From contig RCSZ01000010.1 of NCBI GenBank assembly GCA_014898425.1, positions 1,674,001 through 1,738,000 on the forward strand: a stretch of DNA of 64,000 nucleotides. Reading direction: 5' to 3'. The first letter of the stretch is position 1, and every line of letters starts with the position of its first letter. Position numbers and translations under genes: made by a program. This document shows, one piece after another, positions 44,772 to 57,954 of the stretch. The notes below the pieces were generated by a model. That model had not been told where the DNA came from. It searched no databases and saw nothing but the letters and a program-made list of their open reading frames with translations. This DNA is from Botryotinia globosa. Its lineage: Eukaryota; Ascomycota; Leotiomycetes; Helotiales; Sclerotiniaceae.

Positions 44772-46567
44772 AGAGAAGAAAAAGTGCTTATATATGGGTG
44801 GCGTCTAGGAACGTTTTATGATCAAATGTTTTATACCAAGGGTCTGTTATTGGAGTTGATTTTTATTTTGCTTTCATGTATATACTATACTTGGCTCTGC
44901 CACAGGACACTGAGCTTTGGGTGCTCAGTTATTCAGATGAAGTGCGAGACTATAGACAATCGATTTTTGTTAAATTCCGATTTCGAAAAAGATTACTTTC
45001 AGATTCACTTTTCGTATATATGCACATACGGTTATTCATACAGAGTTTATACATTGAAATCGCAATCTTATTCTTTGTTTTAAAGGTTTTCTTGCAATGA
45101 GATAAGATATATTCAGGTACTGAGATCAATAATATCGTCACTGTACAGTCGCAGCACGCAAGTCGTATTTGTTTTTCGATGAGAGTTTCAAATTTTTCAT
45201 AATTACCCCTTCATCCTACGCGAATGCTCCTGAAAACCCCGGAAATACTAGGATACCTCAAATCAGGATACCTCAAATCAGCTCACAACACACTAGATTT
45301 TTTCTCGAACACACGATTGTACAATGACTCACAATAGCTTTTTTTTTGACAAGCTCATACGGACGCTCGTCCCACTCGAAATACGCCTCCAAGACGGATG
45401 AAAGTATTCAAAGCATTGTACCCCTCTTTCAAATCTGCTCATATCAGAAACAGCATACTTAGCTCCAGCAGGCTAGGAAGGGTGAAATGAATATATTTCT
45501 AGCGTCCTTTCATAAGGCTTATGACATTTATCATAGGAAGAAAGCATTGGAAGCGTGGTAAAGAATAGTTAATGTTTACTAAGTGTGTTTAGTGGATTTA
45601 TGTGCAAAGCACGGGGGCAGCTACCGGCGATTGAGAAGTAAATCAAAATTCAAAGGCTTCTAGGACACAACCTTAGGGATATGTATACCCCAACGAAGAT
45701 CAGAGGAGAGTGGAGAGGTTAAGGTTGACCAGGAACAGGAGGGGTACCATAATGGATATTTAAATGTGCCCGCTAGAACTTGTGAAATTGTGAGGGGCAA
45801 CAATAAACCAATCGGACTTCTGCAGTGGAGTTCGTGAATCCTTTCGCGAAATAAATGGTTGTGGTTGGAAGGAAACGGTTGTTCCTGAAAAGGACTTTAG
45901 AGCCGAGAACTCTTGATTAATTTATTTGCTAACACGATAAGGTATTGACGATAAACGCTTTCCGATAAGCCCACATTATCTATCCATCGGAAATTTGTTA
46001 CTGATATATACATCGTAATGATGAGTTGCACTCAGAAGCGTGAAATCGAGTACTACTGCATGTTTCTGGTGTTTGGACTACAGGACCAAATCATGAATCT
46101 CAAGGCTAAAAACAAAAGACCAAAGAACAAGATGAACGACCTGCAGGTCCCCTTGCTGGAAGCGAGACAACGAATCCCATCTGACGTCTACTAATGCCCA
46201 ATTGGCCCCGTTATGGTACAGTAGTGCCAGTGCAACGTATCTCCATATAATTGATCGAAACGAAAAAGAAGGCTGGAAATTACCTTGGAAGTCACTGTGG
46301 CCCGTCACAAAACGTGTTTTACAGGTATCCTGAAGCACCAGAGCATGATGTAGTTCATTAATGAGGCGAATTAGACGCTTTCCCAGCCACCCTTTTTGAT
46401 GAGACCCTGCGCGAAAAACCCTTCACGGCGGCGACCTACCACCAACATCCAGCCATCTTTTCGACCTGCCACTCTTTTCACTAATAGATACTTGCTCCGC
46501 GCACGAACCTTGAAGATGCATTCCTTAATTAATTGCTTATGTTATTATTGGCGGAGTTGCTTACAGG
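44772..46567. other. 1.8-kb intergenic region, no gene supported
   Basis: Several short ORFs on both strands (44784-45083, 46078-46338) lack support. It contains the 3' flank of one gene and the promoter of the next. A small direct repeat (GGATACCTCAAATCA) occurs near 45252-45280. Confidence 0.5.
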
Positions 46568-49177
46568 ATGATGAATCTTGGATCTTTGGATTTGCGAAGA
46601 GTGAAGCGTGAGTTTTTCCCTATTCACCTATTCTCCTACCTTTTGTGTATTTTACTTTTTTGAATTCATTCTGTTTTGTTTTTACTGACGTAGACCCTGT
46701 ACATAGACTCACGACCACAGTTGCAACAAGTGCAAACGTCAGAATTACTGAGCGGTGTGGATGTGCGCTACGGAGAAAACACACCGTCACTTCCATCGAA
46801 CAATTCTGATGCCGCTACGGTGACACGGTGGGCAACCCCTCCATCTCGTTTTCGTACTCCGGAGCAAAGCGACGAGAACTTGGAAGATTCGGTAGAGACT
46901 CCTTTGATCAGAGCAAGTGACTGGGAAGCTTCTCACCAGAGATACATTAGCAATACGGTTCGATTTGACGAACAACAGATAAGAGGTATGGAAGCCGAAG
47001 CCTCAGGGAGACCGAGAAGAATGTCGGATCAGGTGGAGGATGAGAGCCCGCTGACTCCCAATAATGACGATACACCATTTATCCGATTCGCGATCGATCA
47101 ATTGACGAGGGACGAGGAAGCGAGACGTCAAGCAAGAAGAGCTCAACAACTCGAGCAAGGCCAACAACCAACTAATTCGCAAAGCTCCGAGGAGTATCCA
47201 GTGGAAAGAATCATTCCAGATGAAAATCGGTATATTCCCCAGCGACCAACACGAGCAGAGCTCGCACTCATCAGGAAGCATCGTTCTACACCTGGACCTG
47301 GACGATTATTTGGATTCAACGCCACGCCACCCCTCTCAACACCGCCTACCGAAGACGAGGGAAGAGTACCCATCAGAGCAACTCAACCAGCCCGCTCACC
47401 TCCCAATGAAAAAGATGCCGAAATATTCATCCCCACACAACCTCCTCCCAATACCAAACGATACCCCGAGCTCAAATTTCTCCCCACGATCTTACGACCT
47501 TTTTCTTTACTAGCGATTATTACATTATGTCTTATGATGACTGCTGCGATCATGTTTTGCGCGATCTATTCGAATTATCACGATGGTCTTTATCCATGGA
47601 CTACCGGCGTTGATGGGGGTCGATATTTTATATTTGGATTCTTGCCCCAGATTCTCGGAGCGTTTATATTTTTATATGTTCAATACGTGATGGGTGCCAT
47701 GACGAGAATAATGCCATACGTACTAATGGCGATGGAAGATGCGGAGCCCCGCACCAACGCGTTATTTTTGGAAGCTTTCCCTCGCCACATGTTGTGGCCG
47801 AGATGGGACGGTCCCATGATGATCGATATTGGGGCATCGTGTTTATGGCTATCTATTTTCACGATTCCGCTCCAGGGATGTTTATTTTCCGTAGTGTTGG
47901 TGAAAGGAAATTGGAAATGGACTGCTGTGCAAGGGATTGCGTGGACTTTGGTTGCCATCTATATATCGATGTGCATGGGATTAGTTCTGATCGGAGCTTT
48001 TTTCTTCCGTCGAACAACAGGATTATCATGGGATCCTCGATCGTTGGCTGATTTGATTGCGCTACTACCACGAAGCAATAGTCTTAGAGATTACCCCGGT
48101 ACCGAGATCATGACATCTAAACAGGAGATTCGAGTCAAATTAGCCGATCGAAGCGATCGATTGGGATATTGGAGAACCCCTGGTCCGACACAAGGGATTT
48201 TCTACTCAATTGGAGAAACAGGCGCGCCTATCAGACGGTATACTCTAGAAGGCGGAAAAGCAGAGAGAAAAGTAAGCAGCGGTAGTGGTATCCCTGATCT
48301 GGAAGAAAATCGTCCATTTCTCCGTGATGACGCTACTCGATTCCGATACATTCCATGGTTTTTGCGCGACACATTCGTGGTTCTATGGTCTGTTACAGCT
48401 TTTTTCCTGTTGTTGGCTTTGATCGTCGTATCGTTTCTTCCATCTACGGCCATACGTCATGGATTCAACCCCTTAGTTGTTGCCGATCCCAACGGATCTG
48501 GATACTCCGCTGCAAACTTCCTATACAGTTTCATCCCCTCTCTAATCGGAATGATTCTCTACCTCCTTTTCCAACCCATTGACATGGCCTTCCGCAAACT
48601 CCAGCCGTGGGCCGAACTCTCCAAACCCGACGGCTCTCCCGCAGTAAAATCTCTTCTACTCGACTACCCCGCTTCTCTCCCCATCCAAAGCACCATCACC
48701 GCGCTCGGAAATGGTCATTTCCGAGTCGCCTGGTTTTCTCTCGTCTCCCTCCTCTTCATCATCCTTCCCATTCTCGCAGGAGGATTATTTTTCCCCTTGA
48801 CCATCACTTCGGGGGAAGTCCGCATGCTTCCTAATCTTCCATCTTTCTACATCATCCTCGCGTTCCTCGTCGTTTATTTCCTGACTCTTCTCCTCACGAT
48901 TCCTAAGAGACGCACTATGCACTTGCCACATCCGATAGATTGTCTAGCCGAAATAATCAGTTTTGTTCATTCAAGTAACATTCTAAACGATGCGGCATTT
49001 AGCGCTCCTCGATCTAAGATAGATTTGGTGACGAGACTCGTGAGTACATCCTCGGATTTCAAGGGAGAAGGAGCGAAATATGCATTTGGGGTTGGAATGG
49101 GAAGGGGTGGAAAAGAAGGCTTAGGAATAGAGCGATTAGGAAGAAGAGGGGCTGACAATGCCATGATTATGGGATAA
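46568..49177 (+). CDS. DUF3433-family multi-pass membrane protein
   Basis: Fungal DUF3433 proteins are large polytopic membrane proteins of unknown function, often mis-annotated. Exon 1 (46568-46607) and exon 2 (46707-49177) flank a 99-nt intron (GTGAGT donor, ACATAG acceptor), giving 836 residues starting MMNLGSLDLRRVKHSRP. The first third is polar and disordered. Membrane segments start at about residue 285 (LLAIITLCLMMTAAIMFCAI), followed by others at YFIFGFLPQILGAFIFLYVQ, SCLWLSIFTIPLQGCLFSVV and GIAWTLVAIYISMCMGLVLI. A cytoplasmic linker of about 130 residues precedes the second half (FVVLWSVTAFFLLLALIVVS, FSLVSLLFIILPILAGGLFF, FYIILAFLVVYFLTLLLTIP). The duplicated layout with the conserved PFSLL/PLQGC region is typical. 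Without the upstream exon there is no ATG in the right place. Confidence 0.9.
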
Positions 49178-49978
49178 TTGACGGATATGGGAGTGGATAG
49201 GATGATTGGATGATGACTTATGATTAAATTTTTAATGATTGATGAATGCTTGAATAAAGCTAATGTGACGGACGGATGGAAGGGTTTTTTGTATTGGATT
49301 GGAATCTCGACTTTGGTCATGCGCGGTGTTTGGGATTAGGAAAGCGTGGTGATGAAAAACTAGATGAAATAAGATGACATGAGAAGGTTGCCAGTATGGA
49401 TGGCAGAGACAGATATCAACAACAGAGTACGTCGCCCACAAGCCTTAAAGTCGAATATTTGAGCAGGGATAGCGAGGACTAGACTATAATGTAGTAATCT
49501 CTATACTTTGGTTATAAAGAAAAATTTCTCCCACTTCAAGCCGTCTTCGAACTGTACTATTCACCCTTCACCACATCTTCAGAATTTATATATCTGTGTG
49601 CTTGTAGCGCTATAGAAGGGAAGAGTGTGAGCAAAGTAACAAATTCTTAAAACCTTCATACCTTCATACCGGCATGCAATGAAATTCATATCAGATATGG
49701 GTTAATAAGAGTATCTGGATGTTGATAGGTCTCACACAGCAAATCACCAAACGAAAAGGACTGTTGCCATAATAAGATGAGCAATTAGCGAGCGCGATCG
49801 ACTACACATACAACAGAATACTTCTCACACAAACTAGCGACAATTGAAACCCTATTCACAAGTATACTGTTTCTTTTTCAAAAGTAAACAAAGACCCATC
49901 AGTCACCACAATTGCATTGCGAAGCCAAATTAGATGCAATCATGATGATGATATGTGAACGGATCTCCCACTTCAGCC
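49178..49978. other. Intergenic, no gene supported
   Basis: Minus-strand ORFs at 48967-49320 and 49232-49441 overlap the end of the DUF3433 gene and look like shadows. Confidence 0.4.
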
Positions 49979-50187
49979 TCAAGCAAAATTGTAATAACAG
50001 CAAGCCAAAACCACAATGGCACCAAGCAAAACAACAACAAAAGCCACCATCTTCTTCCAGAACTGGAGAGCCTTCCCAAATTTGTTTTTCTGGGCTAATC
50101 CACATCACCACCCATTGAAGTAAGCTGAAAGCCAAAACCTTCTTGAGAAATGCAGTCAGTAAAGCCAGAAGTTGGAATTCCATCGCC
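49979..50187 (-). CDS. Small tail-anchored membrane protein, 5' end unresolved
   Basis: The last exon (50094-49979) reads QKNKFGKALQFWKKMVAFVV then VVLLGAIVVLACCYYNFA, stop: a basic patch followed by one membrane span at the extreme C-terminus, as in tail-anchored or SNARE-like proteins. A 44-nt intron (50138-50095; GTTTTG donor, TAG acceptor) joins it in phase to an exon reading GDGIPTSGFTDCISQE. That frame begins after an acceptor-like TTAAG near 50188, so one or more upstream exons probably exist but I could not place them. An ATG at 50183 in another frame gives a Trp/Cys-rich ORF that I consider less likely. Confidence 0.4.
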
Positions 50188-50610
50188 CTCCTCCCCTTAA
50201 GATATTACATTATCTATATCAATCCTACAAATGTTTTTTTCTCATTTTCTGAATTAGTGCAAAAGCCAAAGAAAGGGTGCTGAGACAGTGACAAAAAGCA
50301 GTCGATCATGGCGAGGAAATAGGATTTCCATCATACTCAAAGAAAAAAGGTGGAAAGTGTACAAGCAATTATTAGATGAGCCTAACTCGCAAGAAATGAC
50401 TTGTTAATTGTGAAGAGCCACACATTTCTGTTAACAGCTTCATGAAGGATTCTCCAGAACACCATTTGAGGTGTAGCTCTTTGGAACGATTAAGTCTTGA
50501 TGAAACGATCGGGTCGCTTTGATAAGAGATAGATATTGACAAACAATTACATAGGTATTGAGATTCTCTTTCGAATATCGTTGTCTGCATACTAGATAAG
50601 CGGTAAGAAT
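50188..50610. other. Gap between two minus-strand genes
   Basis: 3' flank of the large gene and possible upstream exons of the tail-anchored gene; none could be supported. Confidence 0.3.
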
Positions 50611-53600
50611 CTAGTGTTGCTGAACTCGATCGCTATGAGGCGCTGGAGCATCGATTGAGACTCCCCATCTTTCTTCGAAGAAAGAATCATTGCCTTTTGC
50701 ACTTGTATCAATGTGCCATTCTGGACTCTTGGCGTACCTAATGAATGGTGACGTAAAATTGCCATCTTCCTGTTGAGCTTTGATGGCGAATAAGTTGCCA
50801 AGAGTTCCATCTATCAGTGGAGCGATTACTTCGGGGATAGTCTTCTTTTCCATTCTTGAGATAGTGATACCGGGAAGAGGTCTGTTGTCGGAAGGCAAAT
50901 TTTTCTTCGTGGGAGGACCGATAGGCCCGAAAGGATTGGTATGGATTTCAATTTCTGCGATATGCTCCTGAACTGTCATGTTCCATCGTTTCTGGCCACT
51001 ATAGAACCACTCATCCTTCTCCTTTTGTTTTCTTGCTCGAGCTTCCTCGAGAGTCTCTTCATCCTCGAGAAGTCCCATTTCTTTTTGTACATCCATCGAC
51101 AAACGAGTGAATCTTCCGGTCATGTCACTGGGAAACCCGTGGGGATAATACTGACGGGCTTGTTGCATAGAAATTGTATCTGTTGCGCGCGCAGAAGGAG
51201 CTTGTGCCGGTGCCTGAGCACTATACTGCTCGTTGAGAACTTTTGATTCTTGCCACGGCGAGAGAGGCTCGGTGCTTGTGTGTGAGTTTTGTTTCGCTCC
51301 AACCTGATCTTGTGTCCAAGCCTCCTCACTATAGGTACTATTTTGTCTATTATTAGCATACGAGCGCTGTCCTGGTGGGCCTGCAGTTAGTGGTTGTGGG
51401 TAGCCGGGTACCCCTCGATGATTTGCGGAATCTCTTGAATGATTGTTAGATCCCGAATATGCGTTGTACAGTGGGTTGTATGCTGTGTCGGAGATTCCTG
51501 GTGGAGGAAATGTGTAGGTACGGTCGAGTTCTCCATTCTTAGCAGCTTGTGCACCGTCTAGCATAGTGTTGTCTCTGGAGTTTCGTAAGAGGTACTCTAA
51601 ACGTTGCCTCGCAACTTCAATGTCACCATTTGAATTTGCAGTGTTTTCGGCTTTGGGTGCTTGCAACTCAGACAATCGACGTAAAGCCGAGGTTTGCATT
51701 GGATTCGGGAATTTCGCAAGTCTCTGTAAGGTCTGCATCTTTTCTAGACCTGATATGGGACCTTGTAAATCGACCCCCTTTGCCAATTCCTGCTCCTCAT
51801 TCGAAATTGATGAAAGATTATTTTGATGGGAAGCAGGAGTTGGGGTGTTGGGCGAGACAGGATAAGGACAGTTAGAAACTCTAGAACTGACCATCCCTTG
51901 AAGTCTGAGAAGCGTATGGTTCTCTTGCTCTGACTGGGACAGTCTCTGAGAGGCCCGCAGAGAGCGAGCAGATCTCGCAGATGTGGCTGGCGGAGCATTG
52001 AAGGAATTAGGTGCCTGACCAAGCTGTTGCGCATAGTGCATTGAGTTTTGCATATTTAAAGGAGGTGGTGGACCACGGGTGTGTGAATAATAATTTGGTT
52101 GTCTATTATGGGTGGGATCCAATTGTGGTCGGCGGATGGAACCCTCACGTTGAATACGGTTGGGGGCGGAGATTTGAGGTTGCAAATTAGGATTGACACG
52201 AGATCCGACAGTGGTGTAAGCCACAGGTTGTATTTCGACTGACAATGGCTCAGGAGAATTGTTGATTGAGCGAACAGGAAGATCTGGATCCCATTCTACT
52301 GAATCAAATCCATCGTTAACAGTAGTGATATCACTCAAGCTTCTCACCATCAATCCTGTTGATGAAGCAATGCGAGCCATAACTGCGTCGCTCTTATCCT
52401 TAACCGATTGTGTATCGGAATTGTCACTCTTCAAAAGATCAAGAGAAGGAGAATTCAGACCAATGCCACTATCGATTGTACAGAGAGTTTGCGTTCTGCT
52501 TTTATCAGTGGTGGATGAATATGAGAAAGAGGAGACCCTGGAGACTTCTGGAGGAGGTTGTATAACCACTGTCGAAGGAATCGGATCAATTGAAGGGGCA
52601 GCAGTCGAAGTAACAGTAGCAGTGGTACTGGTTGCCGTTGTATCTGCAGCAGTAAAAATTGGTTGGACGATGTTATTGCTGATATTTTCTTTATTGCAGT
52701 CGTCTTCCAGACTGTTCTCTCGCACGGTATCATCAGAATATTTCAATTCTTCTTGGATAGTTTCCGAACTCTTTTCGAGATATTCAATGATTCTTTTTGG
52801 CGCCGGCTCAGAGAAAGTGAATTCTAAGTATTTTCGTTGTTTTTGTGAAGTTGTGTGGTGGGGAGAGGAGATATCGAGAGATGGTTTGAATTGTGGGGTC
52901 GATGTAGGTGAAATAGGACGTGATGAACTTGCACTTCCTACCAAATCTGGATCCTTCCCAACTTCACTAGTAGTTTCACTGTGACCCAAGTCCATGTTTA
53001 CCCCTTCGGTCGTAATTATACCATCATCATTTAAACCTGCACCTCCATTATCGATATCAGTTGCTTGGTCATCATTGATTGTCGAGGCTGGGAATTTTGT
53101 CTTCAAGTTCCTCTTCTTCTTAAAGGTATATTTGAAAGGTCCGAGTGATTCAAGAGTCATTGGTCCTCCTAATTTCACATCTTGTCCCTCATCCAAAGCT
53201 TCATTTCGTCGACGCGATCTCGATGGTCGAGCAGCCATGATATCCGCGTACGTAGTATCGAGAGAGATCGGTGTTGTTGTAGTAGAATTTGCAGGATAAT
53301 CTGTCCGAAGTGATTGCAGTCTTTTTTCGTATTCAAGGAGATCTTCTATTTCTTCTTGTGCTGATCCTTTGATGATAAAATCTGGCGATTTAATTGGGTT
53401 CTCTGACTCCGAATTTTCGTGAATGCTCTCTGCGGGTATGGTTTGTATATGCGAGTGATTCGCAGGATTGGGCCTGCTATTGTATTCTCTCATAGAGTTC
53501 GAGGAACCGTGTGAGTTATCTGATATTGAGTAAGCTTGCCATATTGAACCTCGAAGCAAAAGTGAGAATGGAAGGGGCGATAACGATCTTCACTTGTACT

Positions 53601-53640
53601 TACGAGCTCTTGCAGTGCTACGTCTAGAGCTGAAGGGCAT
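50611..53640 (-). CDS. Large disordered conserved fungal protein
   Basis: Exon 1 (53640-53604, MPFSSRRSTARAR) is joined by a 54-nt intron (53603-53550, GTAAGT donor, CGAG acceptor) to exon 2 (53549-50611), giving 991 residues. Most of the chain is Ser/Thr/Pro/Asn-rich; features include EEIEDLLEYEKRLQSLRTDY near the N-terminus, a basic run (FKYTFKKKRNLKTKFPAS), and Gln-rich stretches. The conserved-looking part is C-terminal: GLLEDEETLEEARARKQKEK, DEWFYSGQKRWNMTVQEHIA, then IPEVIAPLIDGTLGNLFAIK and a final SPEWHIDTSAKGNDSFFEER. I recognise no named domain and would not guess a role. Starting at 53559 would use a TTG and lose the first exon. Confidence 0.85.
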
Positions 53641-55158
53641 GATTAATACAAATTTGCCTGATATATCGATGTCTTTAGTGGTATGTACTATTTTGATAAT
53701 CGAATTGTGGTGAACGGCAGTCTGGTGGCAGGAGGCTGGCCAAATTATAATAAAGCAAACTTACAATCTTGGGGATCAGAGAGGTAGCGATCGAAGTCTT
53801 TATTGTTCTGGCCAGAACGAACCAGACTGAAATGAAGGTTCAGTCTATATTTATACCAAGTGTTGTGGTTAGTTACGTCGAGTCAAAATATCAAAGATTT
53901 TGATAGAAAGCTTGACCTTTATCCGAATTCGTTTAAGTTAAAAATTAAAGAGCCTCCAATCAGAAGGGATTGTGAAATTGATTCACCTGCCATTATTAAA
54001 TGGCAAGAACTTGAACTTGGTCACGACATGGATTTTTTATTGTTGAGACGAGAGTAATGTGAAAGTTTGAATTGAGTAGAGGTATGGACATGCCAAGATA
54101 TACTCCAAGCAACAGACAATCCAGAGGTCTAGTCAATATCACAAATACTATATATGTGAAGCCATGCCAGTGAACAATAGCTCAGCATAATACATGTAAA
54201 GCAGTTCTCAAAAGCACCCCCTGAAACACCCATCAATATCTTGCTATGAGATACCTCGTCAACGGTCATCCACTCAGAAATCATCGACACTAACGACTTC
54301 AATCACCCTTCAGCCAACTGACAAGAGTCCATTCGTCATACAAACAGCTAGATTTTGCTCATTCAAAGATAACCGTGCTGACTGGCGGCAAGTGAATATG
54401 CTCACATTTCATATCGGCGTTCTGGGTACCTTGTTGTCCAACAATGACAGCCAGTATCACAGTTATTTGCGGTGCTATTCAGGTCAGCAATTTCCTCTCG
54501 AACATTTGGATTTGATAACATCATCTTTCCGGGTCCTCATGAAAACACAAGGGATCAAATGATGATACCACATAGCCATGCCCAGGACGTGCTACATCAT
54601 TCGAATCTTTGCACTCACTATCATACGAGATAGTCTCCCAAGTACTCTAAAGCGTAAGGTAACTGTTCGTAAGGAAGAAGTCCCTCTCGAAGGAACTTCG
54701 CAAATAGTCATCGGTAAGATTCCTTTGAATTCTAATGCCCCTATCCTTCGAGTTCGAGGCCTTCGCTGTTGTGGATGAATAGTCGAATAGGGTCTTTGTA
54801 TCTCTGCATTCAAATATAGAGTATTGGAGTCAGTTCCTGACACGGGATCTACACGTTGACTATCATCGAGCGTGATGTTGATGTAGGGAACGGGGTTAGA
54901 TAGCAGTTTGAATGGAGTGAAGTCGTGAAATAAGCGCCGGGGCTAAGGACAACCGGTCACCGTAAAATTACTAGTCCCATCACAGTTCGCCTGCGCTATT
55001 CTCATTCTCTTCCGATTGTGAAGTTACATTCCTTATCAAGTGTGGAATTACGGTTCACACTATACTTGATATACAATTACATTATGATTTAAACATTCAA
55101 CGATGAATTACGATTGAGCTATTCATCGTATATTGCTCAGCTCGAAAATTAAGCCAAT
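53641..55158. other. 1.5-kb divergent intergenic region
   Basis: Shared upstream space of the minus-strand large gene and the plus-strand permease. An ORF at 53860-54057 (FDRKLDLYPNSFKLKIKEPP) looks faintly coding but has only a TTG start. Nothing else supported. Confidence 0.4.
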
Positions 55159-55164
55159 CACGTG
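55159..55164. promoter_or_regulatory. CACGTG (Pho4/NUC-1-type) site beside CCAAT
   Basis: CCAATCACGTGG: a CCAAT box directly abuts a palindromic CACGTG about 710 bases before the permease start. In yeast and Neurospora the bHLH phosphate regulators Pho4/NUC-1 bind CACGTG, and Git1-type permeases are phosphate-starvation genes. A related AACGTGG lies a few bases downstream. Regulation is inferred. Confidence 0.45.
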
Positions 55165-55874
55165 GTGACAAACGTGGTTCTTTCGGACTGGCCTCGGCAC
55201 GTTTTCTGCTCCAGGATTTGGTCACGTACCTAGGTACCTACTTCGTTATTCCATTGGTTTTCGAATCTACCACCTCTCTTATTAACCTTTCTCGACTGGT
55301 CAGAGAAAATACTATCTGTGCATATTGCAGTCCGGGGTATGATGATCTATACTGCAACGAGACACAGATGACATTGACCTGCCCTCAATGTCTGGAAAAT
55401 TACGTCCATCGCAGGAATGGTGGTAATCGTGGTAGGTTAACCAACAGACCCATGCGAAATCGACCTTTTCTTGCGAAAGTGAGCATATCAGGAAATAGCT
55501 CTACATCCGTGATGCACGTTCCGATGATTGAGGAAGATGATTCGCCCAATTATTCGCTTCTATTCTTCCAATATCTTGCAGCTCGAGTAGGTAGGTATAT
55601 TGATAAGATAGAGAGATGCGGTCGTACTCATTAGGTCTAAAACTCTTTCCTCTGCAGTTACATATATGCAGGTCGTCCCTTCCTTTCCATGCATGCATTG
55701 AGACAATCTTCCCTCGATACGCCAGCCCGAGATAACACAGCAGGTCTCACGACATCTTATATGTGTGAGTCTATGACAAGACTCAACCTTTCTGAAAAGC
55801 CTGCATTTTTTTGGTAGTTTTGTATCATTTTGATTACTCAATCCATCCGAAAGCTTCACATAGCTATTGAAGAC
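55165..55874. other. Promoter and leader of the Git1-like gene
   Basis: An ORF at 55218-55634 starts only with TTG and has no domain; I treat it as chance. Confidence 0.4.
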
Positions 55875-57954
55875 ATGGCGGAAAAGGAAACGAGTGTTGA
55901 GATTGCCCCATCTTCCAACACAAATCATCCTACGACACCACCGTCGGAAGAAATATTCCCCAAAAAATCCAAGCAGTCTCTTTCGGACAAATTTACAATT
56001 GTGAGTCGACCACTTCCATTTGATCTAGGCAGTTTCGATTGCGCGAGACGACTTTTTATAGCCATCAAGCGACCGATAGACAAATTTGAGATGCAGCACT
56101 GTGATTTCTGCATGCTTTGACATATCCTCTAATTTCTCCCTAATCTAGTTTGCGGCCGGAGCTGCTTTGGTCTCAGATGGCTACTTCAACAACATCATGA
56201 CGATGGCAAACGTTATCCTTAAGAAACAATACCCGAAGGAGTATACCGCAGCAACCAGTACTCGTGTTTCTAACTCTCTTTTGGTTGGTGAGATTTTCGG
56301 TCAAGTGACCATTGGGCTCACTTGCGACTACTTTGGAAGAAAGTTTGCTATTATTGCTACGACTTTGATGATTGTATTTGGAGGCATATTAGCCACAGCT
56401 TCCAAAGGCGTTACAGTAGATGGGTATGTTCTTCTTCAATAATCGATTCTTCACGATGTCCAGTATCCACTGAACAATTCAAATGATGGATCATTGGAAG
56501 TGCCAAAAATGCCTTTTTTCGAAAGCTCTTCAAATTTGAATTTCTATTCTTTCCTCTTGGTGAAAACGATGCACAAGTATTCTAACTTTCTCTAGCATGT
56601 TCTGGATGATGACTGTTGCGAGAGGCATCATAGGATTTGGTGTTGGTGGTAAGTTCTTAAAATCTCATACAATTTATCACAGTGCCGACTGCAGTCCAGA
56701 AACAAAATGTAGCTGTTCAGTCTGGAATCCGTTATCAATATCAGATCTACCAAGTCAATTTGATCAACACATTAAGATATTCAAAACATTGAAAATTATC
56801 AATGTGCCTTTCGAACATTCAAAGCTTCCAAATTGGGACTGCAGTTGGGATTGATAATCTCATCATCTTAACTTTCCGTCCCTTGATTTCTTTCTTTCCA
56901 GCCGATTAACTTCTTTTCAGGTGAATATCCAGCATCGTCTACTTCAGCCTCTGAAGCCGCTAATGAGCATGCCCCGAAAAATCGCGGTCCTATTTTCATT
57001 CTTGTCACCAACCTTCCATTGTCCTTTGGTGGTCCATTAGCCGTCTCGATCTTTCTCATTGTACTAGCAGCATGTGACTACAAGCATTATAACACTGTAT
57101 GGAGATTATGCTTCGGAATTGGTTGCATCCTCCCATTATCAGTCTTCTACTTCCGAATCAAAATGCTCAATAGTACACTCTACCGCAAGGGAGCCATTAA
57201 GAAAAATGTCCCATACAAGCTTGTTCTACGCTACTACTGGAAATCACTCATTGGCACATGCGGCGCATGGTTCCTTTATGATTTTGTAACATTTCCCAAT
57301 GGTGTTTTTTCAGGCACGATTATTGCTTCGGTAGTTCCCTCGGACCCAAGCACCGTCGTTCTCAAAACTGGAGAATGGAACCTTTTACTAGGAGTCATCG
57401 CACTACCCGGTGTCATTATTGGTGCATTACTTTGTGATCGCATCGGCCGCAAGAATACAATGATGATTGGTTTCTTCGGATACCTAATGTTTGGCCTGAT
57501 CATCGGATTATCATACCATAAAATCACGAAGATCGTCCCTCTCTTTGTGGTATTCTATGGCTTGATGCAAAGTTCGGGGAACTTAGGACCAGGTGACATG
57601 TTAGGACTTATCTCTTCCGAAACCTACGCCACATCCGTGAGGGGAACTTGCTATGGACTCTCTGCCGCCCTGGGCAAAGTCGGCGCGGCAGTCGGCACCC
57701 AAGCTTTCACTCCAATCCAAACAAATCTGGGTAAGCAGTGGACATTCATTATTGCGGCTATTTGTGGCGTGGCGGGCATTGCGGTTACGTATTTCTTTGT
57801 GGAGGATATTACGGGTGAGGATTTGAGCATCAGAGATGAAAATTTCAGAAAGTTCTTGGTGGCTAATGGTTGGAATGGTGAAATGGGAGACGCGGATTTG
57901 AAGGCATCGGCGGAAGAAGGCGTGGTTACGGAAGTAGAAGTGGAAGGAAAGTAA
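55875..57954 (+). CDS. git1: Git1-like glycerophosphodiester permease (MFS)
   Basis: Git1-type proton symporters import glycerophosphoinositol, glycerophosphocholine or phosphate. Four exons (55875-56000, 56149-56423, 56596-56648, 56921-57954) give 495 residues with 12 predicted membrane segments. The joined chain has the family marks: FAAGAALVSDGYFNNIMTMA in TM1, DYFGRKF after TM2, RGIIGFGVGGEYPASSTSAS at TM4 (assembled only by splicing), GTCGAWFLYDFVTFPNGVFS, CDRIGRKNTM, SSGNLGPGDMLGLISSETYA and GTQAFTPIQTNLGKQWTFII. Introns are 148, 172 and 272 nt, longer than others in this window. The N-terminus is a 40-residue polar tail. Closest to Git1 rather than Pho84 by the TM1 and TM4 motifs; exact substrate cannot be read. 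The CACGTG upstream fits phosphate control. Confidence 0.92.

Noticed and set aside
52259..52984. 241-aa plus-strand ORF
   Set aside because: Antisense shadow of the large minus-strand gene at 50611-53640.
55218..55634. 139-codon ORF upstream of the permease
   Set aside because: Starts with TTG only, has two cysteine pairs that do not form a known finger, and overlaps minus-strand ORFs of equal quality.
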